NCBI GenBank assembly: GCA_025056835.1
Contig: JANWVS010000017.1
Location: 1 to 10,173, forward strand
Length of the DNA: 10,173 nucleotides
Origin: Gemmataceae bacterium
GTDB taxonomy: Bacteria > Planctomycetota > Planctomycetia > Gemmatales > Gemmataceae
Direction: 5' to 3'
Shown: positions 1-9,448 of the stretch, in pieces
Position numbering within the stretch: position 1 is the stretch's first letter
Layout: the number at the start of each line of letters is the position of its first letter
The notes under the pieces: generated by a model
What the model was told of the DNA's origin: nothing
What the model saw: only the letters and a program-made list of their open reading frames with translations
The model's database searches: none
Position numbers and translations under genes: made by a program

Positions 1-2608
<2,608 letters not shown>

Positions 2609-2641
2609 GACAGGTCCGGGACCGAAACCGAGGCGGCCGCG

Positions 2642-2644
2642 CTA
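2642..2644 (-). other. In-frame amber (TAG) codon splitting a 1023-codon tandem glycosyltransferase
   Basis: Reading down from 3172, codon 177 is TAG. Frame and length are otherwise preserved: the reading frame continues open for another 846 codons to the TGA at 103-101, and the residues on either side (SLPTE, then RGRLGFGPGPVLLFVGRL) join as a normal GT-B interdomain linker and first strand of the second domain. No frameshift is needed to join the halves; one base change in the TAG (for example to CAG, GAG, AAG or TGG) would give an intact protein. The base after the TAG is C. Confidence 0.85.
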
Positions 2645-3172
2645 CTCCGTCGGGAGACTCGGACAGAACCGGTTGACGTCAACAGCGTACGGCACGACGA
2701 TGATGCGCTCGTCGGGGTAGCCGGTGTCGCGGCGTAGTTCGTCCTTGGCAAATTGCGAATGTGCCAGAGCCACGTCGCAGCACCAGACGATGCCGCGGGC
2801 GCGAACGCTGCGCTCGAGCAAGTCGCGCTGCGGACCGAGGCCGAATTCGGGCGGCGTGACACCATGATAATCGAGCACGAGCCGCGGCCGCTCATTGGCG
2901 AGGAGCGGCAGGAAGTGCAGCAACTCGTGCCACTGGGCGTAATCGGCGATGACGAGGTCCGCTTGCGAGAGATATTCCCACTGTGGACCGCGATCCGTCG
3001 CGGCGGGGAGGCGTTCGGTGAACGGCGTCAGGGCGGGATGGAGGTGGGTGATGTCCTGAAGGAAGATGCGCAGCGCCGCGCCGCGCTCGTGGAAGAACGC
3101 CGCCTTGTCGGCGAGTTGTTGGCCGATGGCGTTCCGTGCCGGCGCATTCCAGCCCAGCAGCGCGACTCGCAT
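2642..3172 (-). CDS. GT4-family glycosyltransferase, N-terminal (acceptor-side) half ending at a premature TAG
   Basis: The frame encodes 176 residues that look like the first Rossmann half of a GT-B glycosyltransferase: an opening strand MRVALLGWNAPARNAIG, a linker-forming helix and strand, and the classic end of the N-domain, IIVVPYAVDVNRFCPS (residues about 157-172), which normally leads directly into the second domain. Family GT4 proteins are typically 350-420 residues, so this is half an enzyme. The missing half follows in exactly the same frame after the TAG. The ATG at 3172 is preceded by a strong ribosome binding site (GGAGGAAG, 3183 to 3176, GGAGG 6 bases from the ATG), so this is the genuine start of the whole locus. 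Without suppression of the TAG the product lacks the nucleotide-sugar-binding domain and should be inactive. It is likely a broken or mis-sequenced gene rather than a natural short protein. Confidence 0.8.
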   Translation of the reverse strand: MRVALLGWNAPARNAIGQQLADKAAFFHERGAALRIFLQDITHLHPALTPFTERLPAATDRGPQWEYLSQADLVIADYAQWHELLHFLPLLANERPRLVLDYHGVTPPEFGLGPQRDLLERSVRARGIVWCCDVALAHSQFAKDELRRDTGYPDERIIVVPYAVDVNRFCPSLPTE

Positions 3173-3226
3173 CGTCTTCCTCCGTGAAGGCGGTGGAGCG
3201 TAATGCTACCACATCCAGGCGGTCGG

Positions 3227-3251
3227 GAGCAAGGTCCATAATTGCTACAAT
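3227..3251. promoter_or_regulatory. Divergent promoter region between the glycosyltransferase and the hydrolase
   Basis: On the plus strand, TGCTACAAT (3243-3251) is an extended -10 element (TGN followed by a 5/6 match to TATAAT). It places a transcript start near 3258, about 29 bases before the hydrolase ATG and just upstream of its ribosome binding site. I see no good -35, which extended -10 promoters can do without. On the minus strand a weak pair, TTGCTC (3232 to 3227) and TAGCAT (3208 to 3203) spaced by 18 bases, could serve the glycosyltransferase locus. The plus-strand call is the better supported. Confidence 0.4.
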
Positions 3252-3286
3252 GGCGACACCACGTTCGCCCAGCAGGAGAGGATGCC

Positions 3287-4405
3287 ATGCAAGACGTGCC
3301 GATTGCGCCGCCGGAAGCGCTCAAGCTGGACCTGTCGTGTCTGCTGCGAGCCGAAGCGTTGTTGCAGCGTTGGGTCGAATCCGACCGCATTCCGGCGGCT
3401 GCCATGTGTGTGGGCCGCGATGGCTGCATCGCGCGATTCCGTGTTTTCGGGCGCCACCGCCCCGACGAGACTGCCCCGCTCCGCGAAGACGCCCAGTTTC
3501 TCGTGGCGTCGATCACCAAACCTGTCACGGCAACCGCCATCATGCTGTTGGTCGAGCGCGGCTTGGTGTCGCTGCACGATCGCGTCGTGGAATTTGTGCC
3601 GGCCTTCGCTCAAAACGATAAACAAGACATCCGGCTGATCCATCTGCTAACCCACACATCGGGCCTGCCGGACATGGCTCCGGAGAACATCGCCTTGCGT
3701 CAGCAGCACCGGCCGCTGTCGGCGTTTGTGGAGGCGGTCTGCCGGCTACGGCCCGCTTTTGCTGCCGGCACGCAAGTCAGCTATCAGAGCACCGGCAGCG
3801 CGATCCTTGCGGAAGTGGTGCGCCAAGTGTCCGGCAAAACGATTGCCGACTTTCTTCGCGACGAAGTTTTCACCCCGCTGGGCATGGCGGACACGTCGCT
3901 GGGCGTTGAACCGGCGCGGCAAAGCCGCATCGCCGCCGTGCGCTTGCCGCGCGACCAGGTCGGAACCAACTGGCACTGGAACACCCCTTACTGGCTCAGC
4001 TTCGGCGCGCCGTGGGGCGGTTTGATCACGTCGCCCTTAGACTTAGCGCGATTTTGCCTGATGATGCTCGGCGGCGGCGCGCTAGGAAACACGCGCATCT
4101 TAAGCCCGGCGGCAGTGCGGGCCATGACGACGAACCAGCTGGCCACCTTGCCGCTCGTGCCGGAGGAAGACCGCCGCGCACGTCCCTGGGGCCTGGGGTG
4201 GCGACTCAACTGGCCGGGAAGTCCCTCGAGTTTTGGCGATCTGCTTGGGCCGCGCACCTACGGCCACTGGGGAGCTACCGGTACGTTATGCTGGATCGAC
4301 CCTGACGCCGAGGCCTTTTTGGTGTTGCTGACCACGCAACCGTTGGAGGCCGACGGTAGATACTTGGCGCGGGTGTCAAACCTGGTCGCATCGGCCTGGC
4401 GCTGA
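3287..4405 (+). CDS. Serine beta-lactamase-like hydrolase (class C / esterase family, PF00144 type)
   Basis: A 372-residue serine hydrolase of the penicillin-binding-like beta-lactamase family, which includes class C beta-lactamases, DD-peptidases and EstB-type esterases. The nucleophile motif SxxK is S75-I-T-K78 in FLVASITKPVTATAIM. The second motif is Y166-Q-S168 in VSYQSTGSA, with Ser where class C enzymes have Asn (YxN). The third is H327-W-G329 in YGHWGATGT, replacing KTG, as is common in the esterase-like branch. The LLTHTSGLPD stretch (120-129) is typical of the family. No signal peptide or membrane segment is visible, so the enzyme is probably cytoplasmic. The ATG at 3287 was chosen over an upstream TTG at 3242 because AGGAGAGG (3274-3281) lies 5 bases before it, and the TTG lies within the candidate promoter. 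The substrate cannot be told from sequence; hydrolysis of a small ester or amide is more likely than antibiotic resistance. Confidence 0.88.
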   Translation: MQDVPIAPPEALKLDLSCLLRAEALLQRWVESDRIPAAAMCVGRDGCIARFRVFGRHRPDETAPLREDAQFLVASITKPVTATAIMLLVERGLVSLHDRVVEFVPAFAQNDKQDIRLIHLLTHTSGLPDMAPENIALRQQHRPLSAFVEAVCRLRPAFAAGTQVSYQSTGSAILAEVVRQVSGKTIADFLRDEVFTPLGMADTSLGVEPARQSRIAAVRLPRDQVGTNWHWNTPYWLSFGAPWGGLITSPLDLARFCLMMLGGGALGNTRILSPAAVRAMTTNQLATLPLVPEEDRRARPWGLGWRLNWPGSPSSFGDLLGPRTYGHWGATGTLCWIDPDAEAFLVLLTTQPLEADGRYLARVSNLVASAWR

Positions 4406-4406
4406 A

Positions 4407-5993
4407 TCAACCGGCCAACCGACGACGCGATTCGGGGGAAACGGAGGTAGCCAAGGAGTCGAGCGTCAAGGTCTTCGGCTGAGCCTGGCCCCACAGGGCG
4501 CGACGCAAACGACAAAGCCAATCCGTGTCGGGGTTAATTGGCGGTGGTCGTCGTTCCACCAAATTGGGACGGAAAACCAGCAGGACCAGCAGCGGTAGGT
4601 ACCACAAGACATACACGCCCCCCTTGTCCGCATACCACAACTGAATGCCGACTATCGTGGCGGCGGACAAGGCAAGCACATGAGCGAGGTTTTTTGGCGC
4701 CGGCCAAACGATGGTCGCCAGAACAAAGGCGGCGTAAACGACAAAGACCGGAAGTCGGTAGCCGGCATGAATGCCGGTCCAAAAGCCTTCACTGGTCGGC
4801 GTCTTCCACGGTTGCCAATCGGCCAATTGGGCGACGTAGCGCAGGCTCGCTTCGAGCGAACCGTCGATCGCCAGACTCACACCTATCGTGACCAAGGTGG
4901 CGCTGACCGCCACCAGAAAGGCGAATAGAAAGCGGCCGCTGCCGCGCTTCCAATAATAGCTGAACCAGATGGGTAGCAACAGCGCGGGAAAGTAACTTGC
5001 ACCGGTGGCCAAGCCGAGTAAGCCTCCCGCCAACATCGGCCGGGCGGAAACGACGATGGCCCAAACGATGAGCGCCGCCGGCAGGACGTGCTGCAACTGT
5101 CCGATGTATAACCCAGTGTAAGGAAGCAACAAGTACATCGTTGCCGCTGCCATGCCGGCGGCGGGATCGCCAAAATGCCGCCGGCCGATAAGCACCAAGC
5201 CGACGACGACAGCGAGATGGCAGGTCACAGCGGAGCCGCGCGCCAACCACCAACGTGTCTCGGTCCATTCCCGCACCTGGGCCAGCGTTGCGGTTTCGGG
5301 ACCGACGGGCTTGTTCGGCTTGGCCGCGCCATCTATCTGTGGTTCCGGAAACGGATCGTGGGCGCGGCCGCGAAAGGCCACGGCCACCAGACAGGACAAC
5401 AGAGCCGCCGCCAAGAAGGCCAGTCCGCCGAAGGACAGATTCGGCGCCAGCGCTGGTCGCTGAACCAAAGCCAAATCCACCAGACACCGACAAAGGAAAT
5501 ACAACGAGCCAACCATCAGCCAAAGGTAGCCGTACCATAACCAGGGCGCCGGCATCGGCGCCCAGTCGGCGTCAGCGACTTCTGCCAAGCTGCCCACTGC
5601 GGTGATCCCACCCTGCCAAGCGCCGATCGTGCCGCCTGCGGTCAAGCGAGCGATTTGCAGCGTCGGATGCCGCGGATCCACCAGGCCGCGCGACGTCAGC
5701 AACGGAGTCGGCCGCGGCGGCTGAATGAAAATCAATCCCGGCACTAACAAGAAAATGGTCACGACGTCCCAATTGCGCATGCTGAGCAATCGCCCGAACT
5801 TGAAAAACAGCGACACCGACAGCAGAAACGAGAAATAGAACCACGTCGTCGCATTGGGCAAGTTGAAATCCAGGAAGAGCGACAACGTAGCCGACATACC
5901 GTCGCGACCACGAAAGGAGAGGAGATTCGACACAAGCGTCTGGAAAATCGCATTATATTCGCCGTCGGCTCTTGCAAACACGTTTTCTTGCAT
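4407..5993 (-). CDS. Conserved polytopic membrane protein, possibly GT-C/GT87-like
   Basis: A 528-residue protein with about 10-11 predicted membrane segments, for example near 51-66, 74-91, 150-171, 187-208, 254-271, 282-299, 303-318, 321-346, 355-375, 413-431, 436-452 and 459-474. A hydrophilic loop (209-250) and a basic C-terminal tail (480-528) are also visible. The middle part (VVSARPMLAGGLLGLATGAS followed by ALLLPIWFSYYWKR) resembles the multi-pass core of DUF2029/GT87 polyprenyl-linked mannosyltransferases, but I see no decisive catalytic motif, so the function is not assigned. The start is uncertain. The listed ATG (5993) has no ribosome binding site and the first 32 codons are AT-richer than the rest. 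A perfect TATAAT lies inside them, so M33 at 5897 (MSATLSLFLDFNLPNATTWF, 496 residues) may be the true start. Its stop is one base from the convergent hydrolase stop. Confidence 0.72.
   Translation of the reverse strand: MQENVFARADGEYNAIFQTLVSNLLSFRGRDGMSATLSLFLDFNLPNATTWFYFSFLLSVSLFFKFGRLLSMRNWDVVTIFLLVPGLIFIQPPRPTPLLTSRGLVDPRHPTLQIARLTAGGTIGAWQGGITAVGSLAEVADADWAPMPAPWLWYGYLWLMVGSLYFLCRCLVDLALVQRPALAPNLSFGGLAFLAAALLSCLVAVAFRGRAHDPFPEPQIDGAAKPNKPVGPETATLAQVREWTETRWWLARGSAVTCHLAVVVGLVLIGRRHFGDPAAGMAAATMYLLLPYTGLYIGQLQHVLPAALIVWAIVVSARPMLAGGLLGLATGASYFPALLLPIWFSYYWKRGSGRFLFAFLVAVSATLVTIGVSLAIDGSLEASLRYVAQLADWQPWKTPTSEGFWTGIHAGYRLPVFVVYAAFVLATIVWPAPKNLAHVLALSAATIVGIQLWYADKGGVYVLWYLPLLVLLVFRPNLVERRPPPINPDTDWLCRLRRALWGQAQPKTLTLDSLATSVSPESRRRLAG
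5952..5957 (-). promoter_or_regulatory. Candidate -10 element (TATAAT) for the membrane protein gene
   Basis: The minus strand carries an exact TATAAT at 5957 to 5952, 54 bases upstream of the internal ATG at 5897. No convincing -35 is seen at 16-18 bases (TTTGCA is at 15 bases, TGTTTG at 17). If used, transcription would begin near 5945, which would exclude the outer ATG at 5993 and favour 5897. Confidence 0.35.
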
Positions 5994-6093
5994 ATTTTCG
6001 TGCAGCCTACTTGCCGCCGCCGCACTAAGTTGCTCAAATAAAATGGTCTACTGGGAATGGTCTCTCACATTTTCCACTCAAGGAGGGAGCAAA

Positions 6094-6324
6094 ATGTCTC
6101 GTGTCCCCACCACTCCAGGTAGTCCTGTCGTTCACACGCCGACCGGCACCACGACGCCGACGCGACCGGTGATCCCGCACGAACGGATCGCTAAGTTGGC
6201 GTACGAAAAGTGGCTCCAGGGCGGCTGCCAGCATGGCTGCGACCTGCAAAACTGGTTCGAAGCCGAAATGGAACTGATGAAGGCGGCCGGCTATCAACCC
6301 CCGACCACGACGCAGCGCCGCTAA
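6094..6324 (+). CDS. DUF2934 domain small protein
   Basis: A 76-residue protein. Residues 28-64 (IPHERIAKLAYEKW, then DLQNWFEAEMEL) match the DUF2934 pattern as I know it: an AYE-W helix, a Gly-rich turn, and a D-L-x-x-W-x-x-A-E helix. DUF2934 proteins are short, of unknown function, and frequent in soil and aquatic bacteria. The N-terminal 27 residues are rich in Thr and Pro and probably disordered. The turn between the helices contains C45-Q-H-G-C49, where I would expect GRPHGRD, so it has two extra cysteines flanking a histidine. The ATG at 6094 was chosen because it is preceded by AGGAGGGAG (6081-6089), a perfect Shine-Dalgarno core at 7 bases. The same frame is open further upstream, but that runs antisense into the membrane protein gene. 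It is transcribed divergently from that gene. Confidence 0.85.
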   Translation: MSRVPTTPGSPVVHTPTGTTTPTRPVIPHERIAKLAYEKWLQGGCQHGCDLQNWFEAEMELMKAAGYQPPTTTQRR

Positions 6325-6365
6325 TCGGAGTTCGTCCACCATCCGGCCCTTCGACGTTCCCGTGA

Positions 6366-6389
6366 GCTTCGCTTCGGGCTTCGCTTCGG
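6366..6389 (+). repeat. Perfect 12-bp tandem duplication upstream of def
   Basis: The unit GCTTCGCTTCGG occurs twice back to back (6366-6377 and 6378-6389). Each unit itself contains two GCTTCG-like halves, so the tract is a short slippage-prone repeat. It lies in the 162-base gap between the DUF2934 gene and def. No function is evident. Confidence 0.8.
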
Positions 6390-6486
6390 CCGGGCATTTG
6401 CCGACATCCTGGGGGCTTTTCTTCGCTGATCCGACCGGCGAGGCCCCCAAGTTCTCGCAGGGGGGCAGGCCCAGCGGAGAAGTCCC

Positions 6487-7035
6487 GTGCCGCTTCGAAT
6501 TGCCCAGTTGGGCCAACCAGTTTTACGGCGAGTCGCTCGGGAAGTGTCGTTGACCGAGATCGCATCCGCGGAATTTCAAAGCTTGCTGAGCGCCATGCGG
6601 GCGACGCTTCGTCACCATCATGGCGCCGGGCTGGCTGCTCCTCAAGTCTTCGATTCCCGCCGCGTTTTTCTGGCAGCCATCCTTCCGCCGGCCAACGGCG
6701 ATGATGAACCGGAAGTAGAAACGTTTATCAACCCGCGTCTGCTGGCAGCCGCGGACGACGAGGTTGAATCATGGGAAGGTTGTCTAAGCTTCCCGGAATT
6801 GCTCGTAAAGGTTGCCCGGCCGATCGCTGTGCGGATTGAGTACCTCGACGCCGGCGGTCAACGGCGCGTGGCCGACCTCGCCGACTTCGCCGCCCGCGTA
6901 GCCCAACACGAGCTGGATCATCTCAATGGAATTCTGACCTTGGACCGCGCGAAATCGACACACGACATCATCAAGGCCTCGGAAATCGATACCGTACTTG
7001 GGAGAAAAGGCGAAGGGCAAACGGAAATCGTGTAA
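6487..7035 (+). CDS. def: Peptide deformylase
   Basis: A 182-residue peptide deformylase, the cytoplasmic metalloenzyme that removes the N-formyl group from nascent polypeptides during translation. All three family motifs are intact: motif I G46-AGLAAPQ53, motif II E97-G-C99-L-S101 with the metal-binding Cys99, and motif III Q140-H141-E142-L-D-H145 with metal ligands His141 and His145 and catalytic Glu142. The start is GTG at 6487. It is supported by GGAGA (6476-6480) with 6-7 bases of spacing and by the typical N-terminus PLRIAQLGQPVLRRVAREV. The C-terminus continues about 32 residues past motif III, a little longer than minimal, with nothing else remarkable. In many bacteria def is next to fmt; here it is followed 92 bases later by recA, which has its own promoter region. 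Confidence 0.96.
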   Translation: MPLRIAQLGQPVLRRVAREVSLTEIASAEFQSLLSAMRATLRHHHGAGLAAPQVFDSRRVFLAAILPPANGDDEPEVETFINPRLLAAADDEVESWEGCLSFPELLVKVARPIAVRIEYLDAGGQRRVADLADFAARVAQHELDHLNGILTLDRAKSTHDIIKASEIDTVLGRKGEGQTEIV

Positions 7036-7065
7036 CCCAGTGAAGTGGCTTGGCTGCTCGCTGGT

Positions 7066-7096
7066 TTGAGCTGTATGATATATACATATGTACAAT
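7066..7096 (+). promoter_or_regulatory. recA promoter with overlapping palindromic operator candidates
   Basis: This is a sharply AT-rich island in GC-rich DNA. The candidate -35 TTGAGC (7066-7071) and -10 TACAAT (7091-7096) are spaced by 19 bases. An alternative pair is TTGGCT (7050-7055) and TATGAT (7074-7079), spaced by 18. Two overlapping inverted repeats fill the spacer: TGTAT-N5-ATACA (7072-7086) and the perfect 10-base palindrome TACATATGTA (7083-7092). An operator between -35 and -10 is the usual arrangement for a LexA-type repressor controlling recA. The sequences do not match the well-known LexA motifs exactly, although the left part (CTGTAT...ATACA) recalls the gammaproteobacterial form. 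Initiation from the first pair would start the transcript near 7103. Confidence 0.5.
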
Positions 7097-7127
7097 AATG
7101 ACAAAGCTTCTCCTTGGGGGTCGAGTC

Positions 7128-8207
7128 ATGACAGAAGACCGTGAACTAAAGAACGCTTTGCAACAAATTGAAAAACAGTTCGGCAAAGGCGCGATCATGC
7201 AACTGGGCGCCGAAACGACGGCCGACGTTCAAGGCATTTCTACCGGAGCTGTCAGTCTCGATCTCGCTCTCGGAGGACGAGGATTGCCGCGCGGCCGTAT
7301 CATCGAGATTTACGGTCCCGAATCCAGCGGCAAAACGACCGTTGCCCTGCATGCGGTCGCCAATGCACAACGCCAAGGCGGCGTCGCGGCCTTTATTGAT
7401 GCTGAACACGCCTTGGACCCCAGCTGGGCTCGCCGCATCGGCGTTGATCTGGAAAGTCTTCTTGTCAGTCAGCCGTCGAACGGCGAAGAGGCACTCAAAA
7501 TTGCCGAGATGCTCGTCAAATCGAACGCCGTCGACATCATCGTCGTCGATTCCGTGGCGGCACTGGTACCGAAGGCCGAAGTGGAAGGGGAAATTGGCGA
7601 TTCCCACGTCGGTCTTCAGGCTCGGCTCATGAGTCAAGCCTTGCGCATTCTCAATCCGGCCATTTCGCGCACCAAAACCTGCATGATTTTCATCAATCAG
7701 ATTCGCCAAAAAATCGGTGTGATGTTCGGCAATCCCGAAACAACCTCCGGCGGCCTGGCGCTGAAGTTTTACGCCAGCGTCCGCATGGAAATCCGCAAGG
7801 TCACCGCGCTTAAGGAAGGCGAAGAAACGATCGGCAGCCGGGTACGCGTCAAAGTGGTCAAGAACAAGGTCGCCCCGCCGTTCCGGCAGGCAGAGTTTGA
7901 TCTCACGTTCGATCGCGGCATCAGTCGCGAAGGTGATCTTCTTGACTTGGCCATGGAAGACAAGATTATTGACAAATCCGGTGCCTGGATCAGTTACGGC
8001 GACCTGCGCTTGGGCCAAGGACGAGAAAACGCTAAACAGTACCTCCGCGATAATCCAACGCTGATGGACGAAATCACGAAAAAAGTCCTCCTCAAACGCG
8101 GCCTCGTGGCAGAAGGTTATGCGGCCCCGGTCAGCGAGGATGAGCCTAAGACGGAGCCTCCGCCGCCAGCCAAGAAGGGGCGTCAGACGGTTGCGGCCAC
8201 CGACTGA
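7128..8207 (+). CDS. recA: Recombinase RecA
   Basis: A 359-residue RecA, the ATP-dependent strand-exchange protein of homologous recombination and co-protease of the SOS response. Visible landmarks: N-terminal helix ([18 protein letters not shown], 7-24), Walker A GPESSGKT (63-70), Walker B IIVVD (137-141), the L1 loop [10 protein letters not shown] (151-160), the L2 region [10 protein letters not shown] (200-209), KFYASVR (213-219), and a C-terminal domain with [18 protein letters not shown]. The tail is acidic then proline-rich and basic ([17 protein letters not shown]). The ATG at 7128 was chosen because it gives the family's normal N-terminus. Upstream in-frame starts (7050, 7098) lie in or before the promoter. 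The ribosome binding site is weak (GGGGG near 7115-7119). Two unusual residues are noted: Ser117 in the QPSNGEEAL segment where Asp is expected, and Leu210 after TSGG. Confidence 0.98.
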   Translation: MTEDRELKNALQQIEKQFGKGAIMQLGAETTADVQGISTGAVSLDLALGGRGLPRGRIIEIYGPESSGKTTVALHAVANAQRQGGVAAFIDAEHALDPSWARRIGVDLESLLVSQPSNGEEALKIAEMLVKSNAVDIIVVDSVAALVPKAEVEGEIGDSHVGLQARLMSQALRILNPAISRTKTCMIFINQIRQKIGVMFGNPETTSGGLALKFYASVRMEIRKVTALKEGEETIGSRVRVKVVKNKVAPPFRQAEFDLTFDRGISREGDLLDLAMEDKIIDKSGAWISYGDLRLGQGRENAKQYLRDNPTLMDEITKKVLLKRGLVAEGYAAPVSEDEPKTEPPPPAKKGRQTVAATD

Positions 8208-8261
8208 GCCGCGCACCGCGATCATGTCATCGGGACGGTGGGTCGCACGGTTCCGTTCCTG

Positions 8262-9236
8262 ATGACGGACAGCTTCCACGGTCGCATGGCTTCCTATTTC
8301 GAAGACCTGAATCGAATCCTCGCTCGAGGTGTGTCGCTACTGCCCAAAGAGCTTCGCCAACGGCATGCTGGCTATTTGACCAGTCAGCAGAACCCCGATG
8401 GCGGTTTTCGAGGGCGCGACGACGGTTCGGATCTGTACTATACAGGCTTCGCTCTGCGCGGACTGGCACTGCTCGACGCGCTGACGATCGATGTTTGTAC
8501 GCGCGCTGCCGACTTTCTCACCAGCTGCTCGTCGGGTCAGGCCAGTGTGGTCGATTTCTACTCATTCTTGTTGGCAGCGCACCTTGTGCGTGGCGGCGGC
8601 GGCCCGGATGTCCTCGCCCGTGGCCCGGCCGATTGGGTCCGACGCGTCGCCGAGACCCTGGCCCATTTTCGCACCCCGGACGGCGGCTACAACAAAAATC
8701 CCGGCGCCGCCGCGGGGAGCACTTATCACACCTTCCTCGTCGGCCTATGCCTCGACCTTCTCGACCTGCGGTTTCCCCAACCCGACGACGTGCGCGCTTT
8801 CGTTCTCGGGCGTCGCCGTCCGGACGGCGGTTTTGTTGAAGTCGCCCCGATGCGCAACAGCGGCACCAATCCCACCGCCGCCGCTATCGGCATCCTGCGA
8901 TTGCTCGATCCATCGTTCCCCAATCCAGCGTCGTCGTTCGGCGATTGGCAATCAACCATCGACTTTCTCGCGGACTTGACGTCCTTGGAAGGCGGCCTTC
9001 GCGCCAATGCCCGTGTGCCGGTGGCCGATTTACTCTCCACTTTCACCGGCGCCTGGACCTTGGCGCAATTCGGAGCGCTTGACCGCGCCGTCCCTCGACA
9101 ATTGCAGGCCTTCGCCGAGGCGCTGCAAGACCCCGACGGCGGATTCCGCGGCGGTTTATGGGATGAAGCCGCCGACGTCGAGTACACGTTTTACGGCTTA
9201 GCGACCTTGGCCCTGACCGCGAACCATCAGGACTAA
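8262..9236 (+). CDS. Prenyltransferase/squalene-cyclase-type alpha-alpha toroid repeat protein
   Basis: A 324-residue protein built of at least five repeats of the kind found in protein prenyltransferase beta subunits and terpene cyclases: QNPDGGFRG (43-51), RTPDGGY (137-143), RRPDGGF (185-191), SLEGGL (241-246) and QDPDGGFRG (289-297). Each is followed by a helix. Length and repeat spacing match the beta subunits of Rab geranylgeranyltransferase (about 330 residues). By recalled comparison with those enzymes, the zinc-site Asp-x-Cys is D256-L-L258 here and the zinc-binding His is Tyr308, so the metal site looks lost. There is no DxDD motif of squalene-hopene cyclase. The catalytic role is therefore unassigned. 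The start is uncertain: GTG at 8238, ATG at 8262 (used here) and ATG at 8286 (MASYFEDLNR) are all in frame without a clear ribosome binding site. It follows recA closely on the same strand, with no visible terminator between. Confidence 0.8.
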   Translation: MTDSFHGRMASYFEDLNRILARGVSLLPKELRQRHAGYLTSQQNPDGGFRGRDDGSDLYYTGFALRGLALLDALTIDVCTRAADFLTSCSSGQASVVDFYSFLLAAHLVRGGGGPDVLARGPADWVRRVAETLAHFRTPDGGYNKNPGAAAGSTYHTFLVGLCLDLLDLRFPQPDDVRAFVLGRRRPDGGFVEVAPMRNSGTNPTAAAIGILRLLDPSFPNPASSFGDWQSTIDFLADLTSLEGGLRANARVPVADLLSTFTGAWTLAQFGALDRAVPRQLQAFAEALQDPDGGFRGGLWDEAADVEYTFYGLATLALTANHQD

Positions 9237-9419
9237 GCGGAGCCTCATTTCTTTAGTGTCTGGGCGATGCGATCGCGGCGCTGCCTTCAAGGCCATCGGC
9301 CAGGGCAACGCACGATGGCAGACGAGGCGCACGAGAAAGAGCGGATTTTAGGCCGGCGTTTACGGTCGACCGCCCACGATACAGGAAATGCGTAACCGTG
9401 CTCGGCCAACGGAACTGCA

Positions 9420-9448
9420 TTGACGTCCCTACTCGCCGACACTAAGCT
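9420..9448 (+). promoter_or_regulatory. Candidate promoter of tRNA-Ala
   Basis: TTGACG (9420-9425, 5/6 match to the -35 consensus) is followed after 17 bases by TAAGCT (9443-9448), a weak -10. Transcription would begin near 9455, a few bases before the tRNA at 9462, which is normal for a tRNA gene. The position relative to the tRNA is the main support. Confidence 0.45.

Noticed and set aside
3242..3286. TTG at 3242 as the hydrolase start
   Set aside because: It lies within the extended -10 element and has no ribosome binding site, while the ATG at 3287 has a strong one at good spacing.
7098..7127. Upstream ATG (7098) as the recA start
   Set aside because: It lies two bases after the candidate -10, before the expected transcript start, and adds residues not normal for RecA.
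7146..8279. Long minus-strand open frame (377 codons) opposite recA
   Set aside because: It is the mirror of the highly conserved recA coding sequence in GC-rich DNA. It has no recognisable domain and no ribosome binding site.
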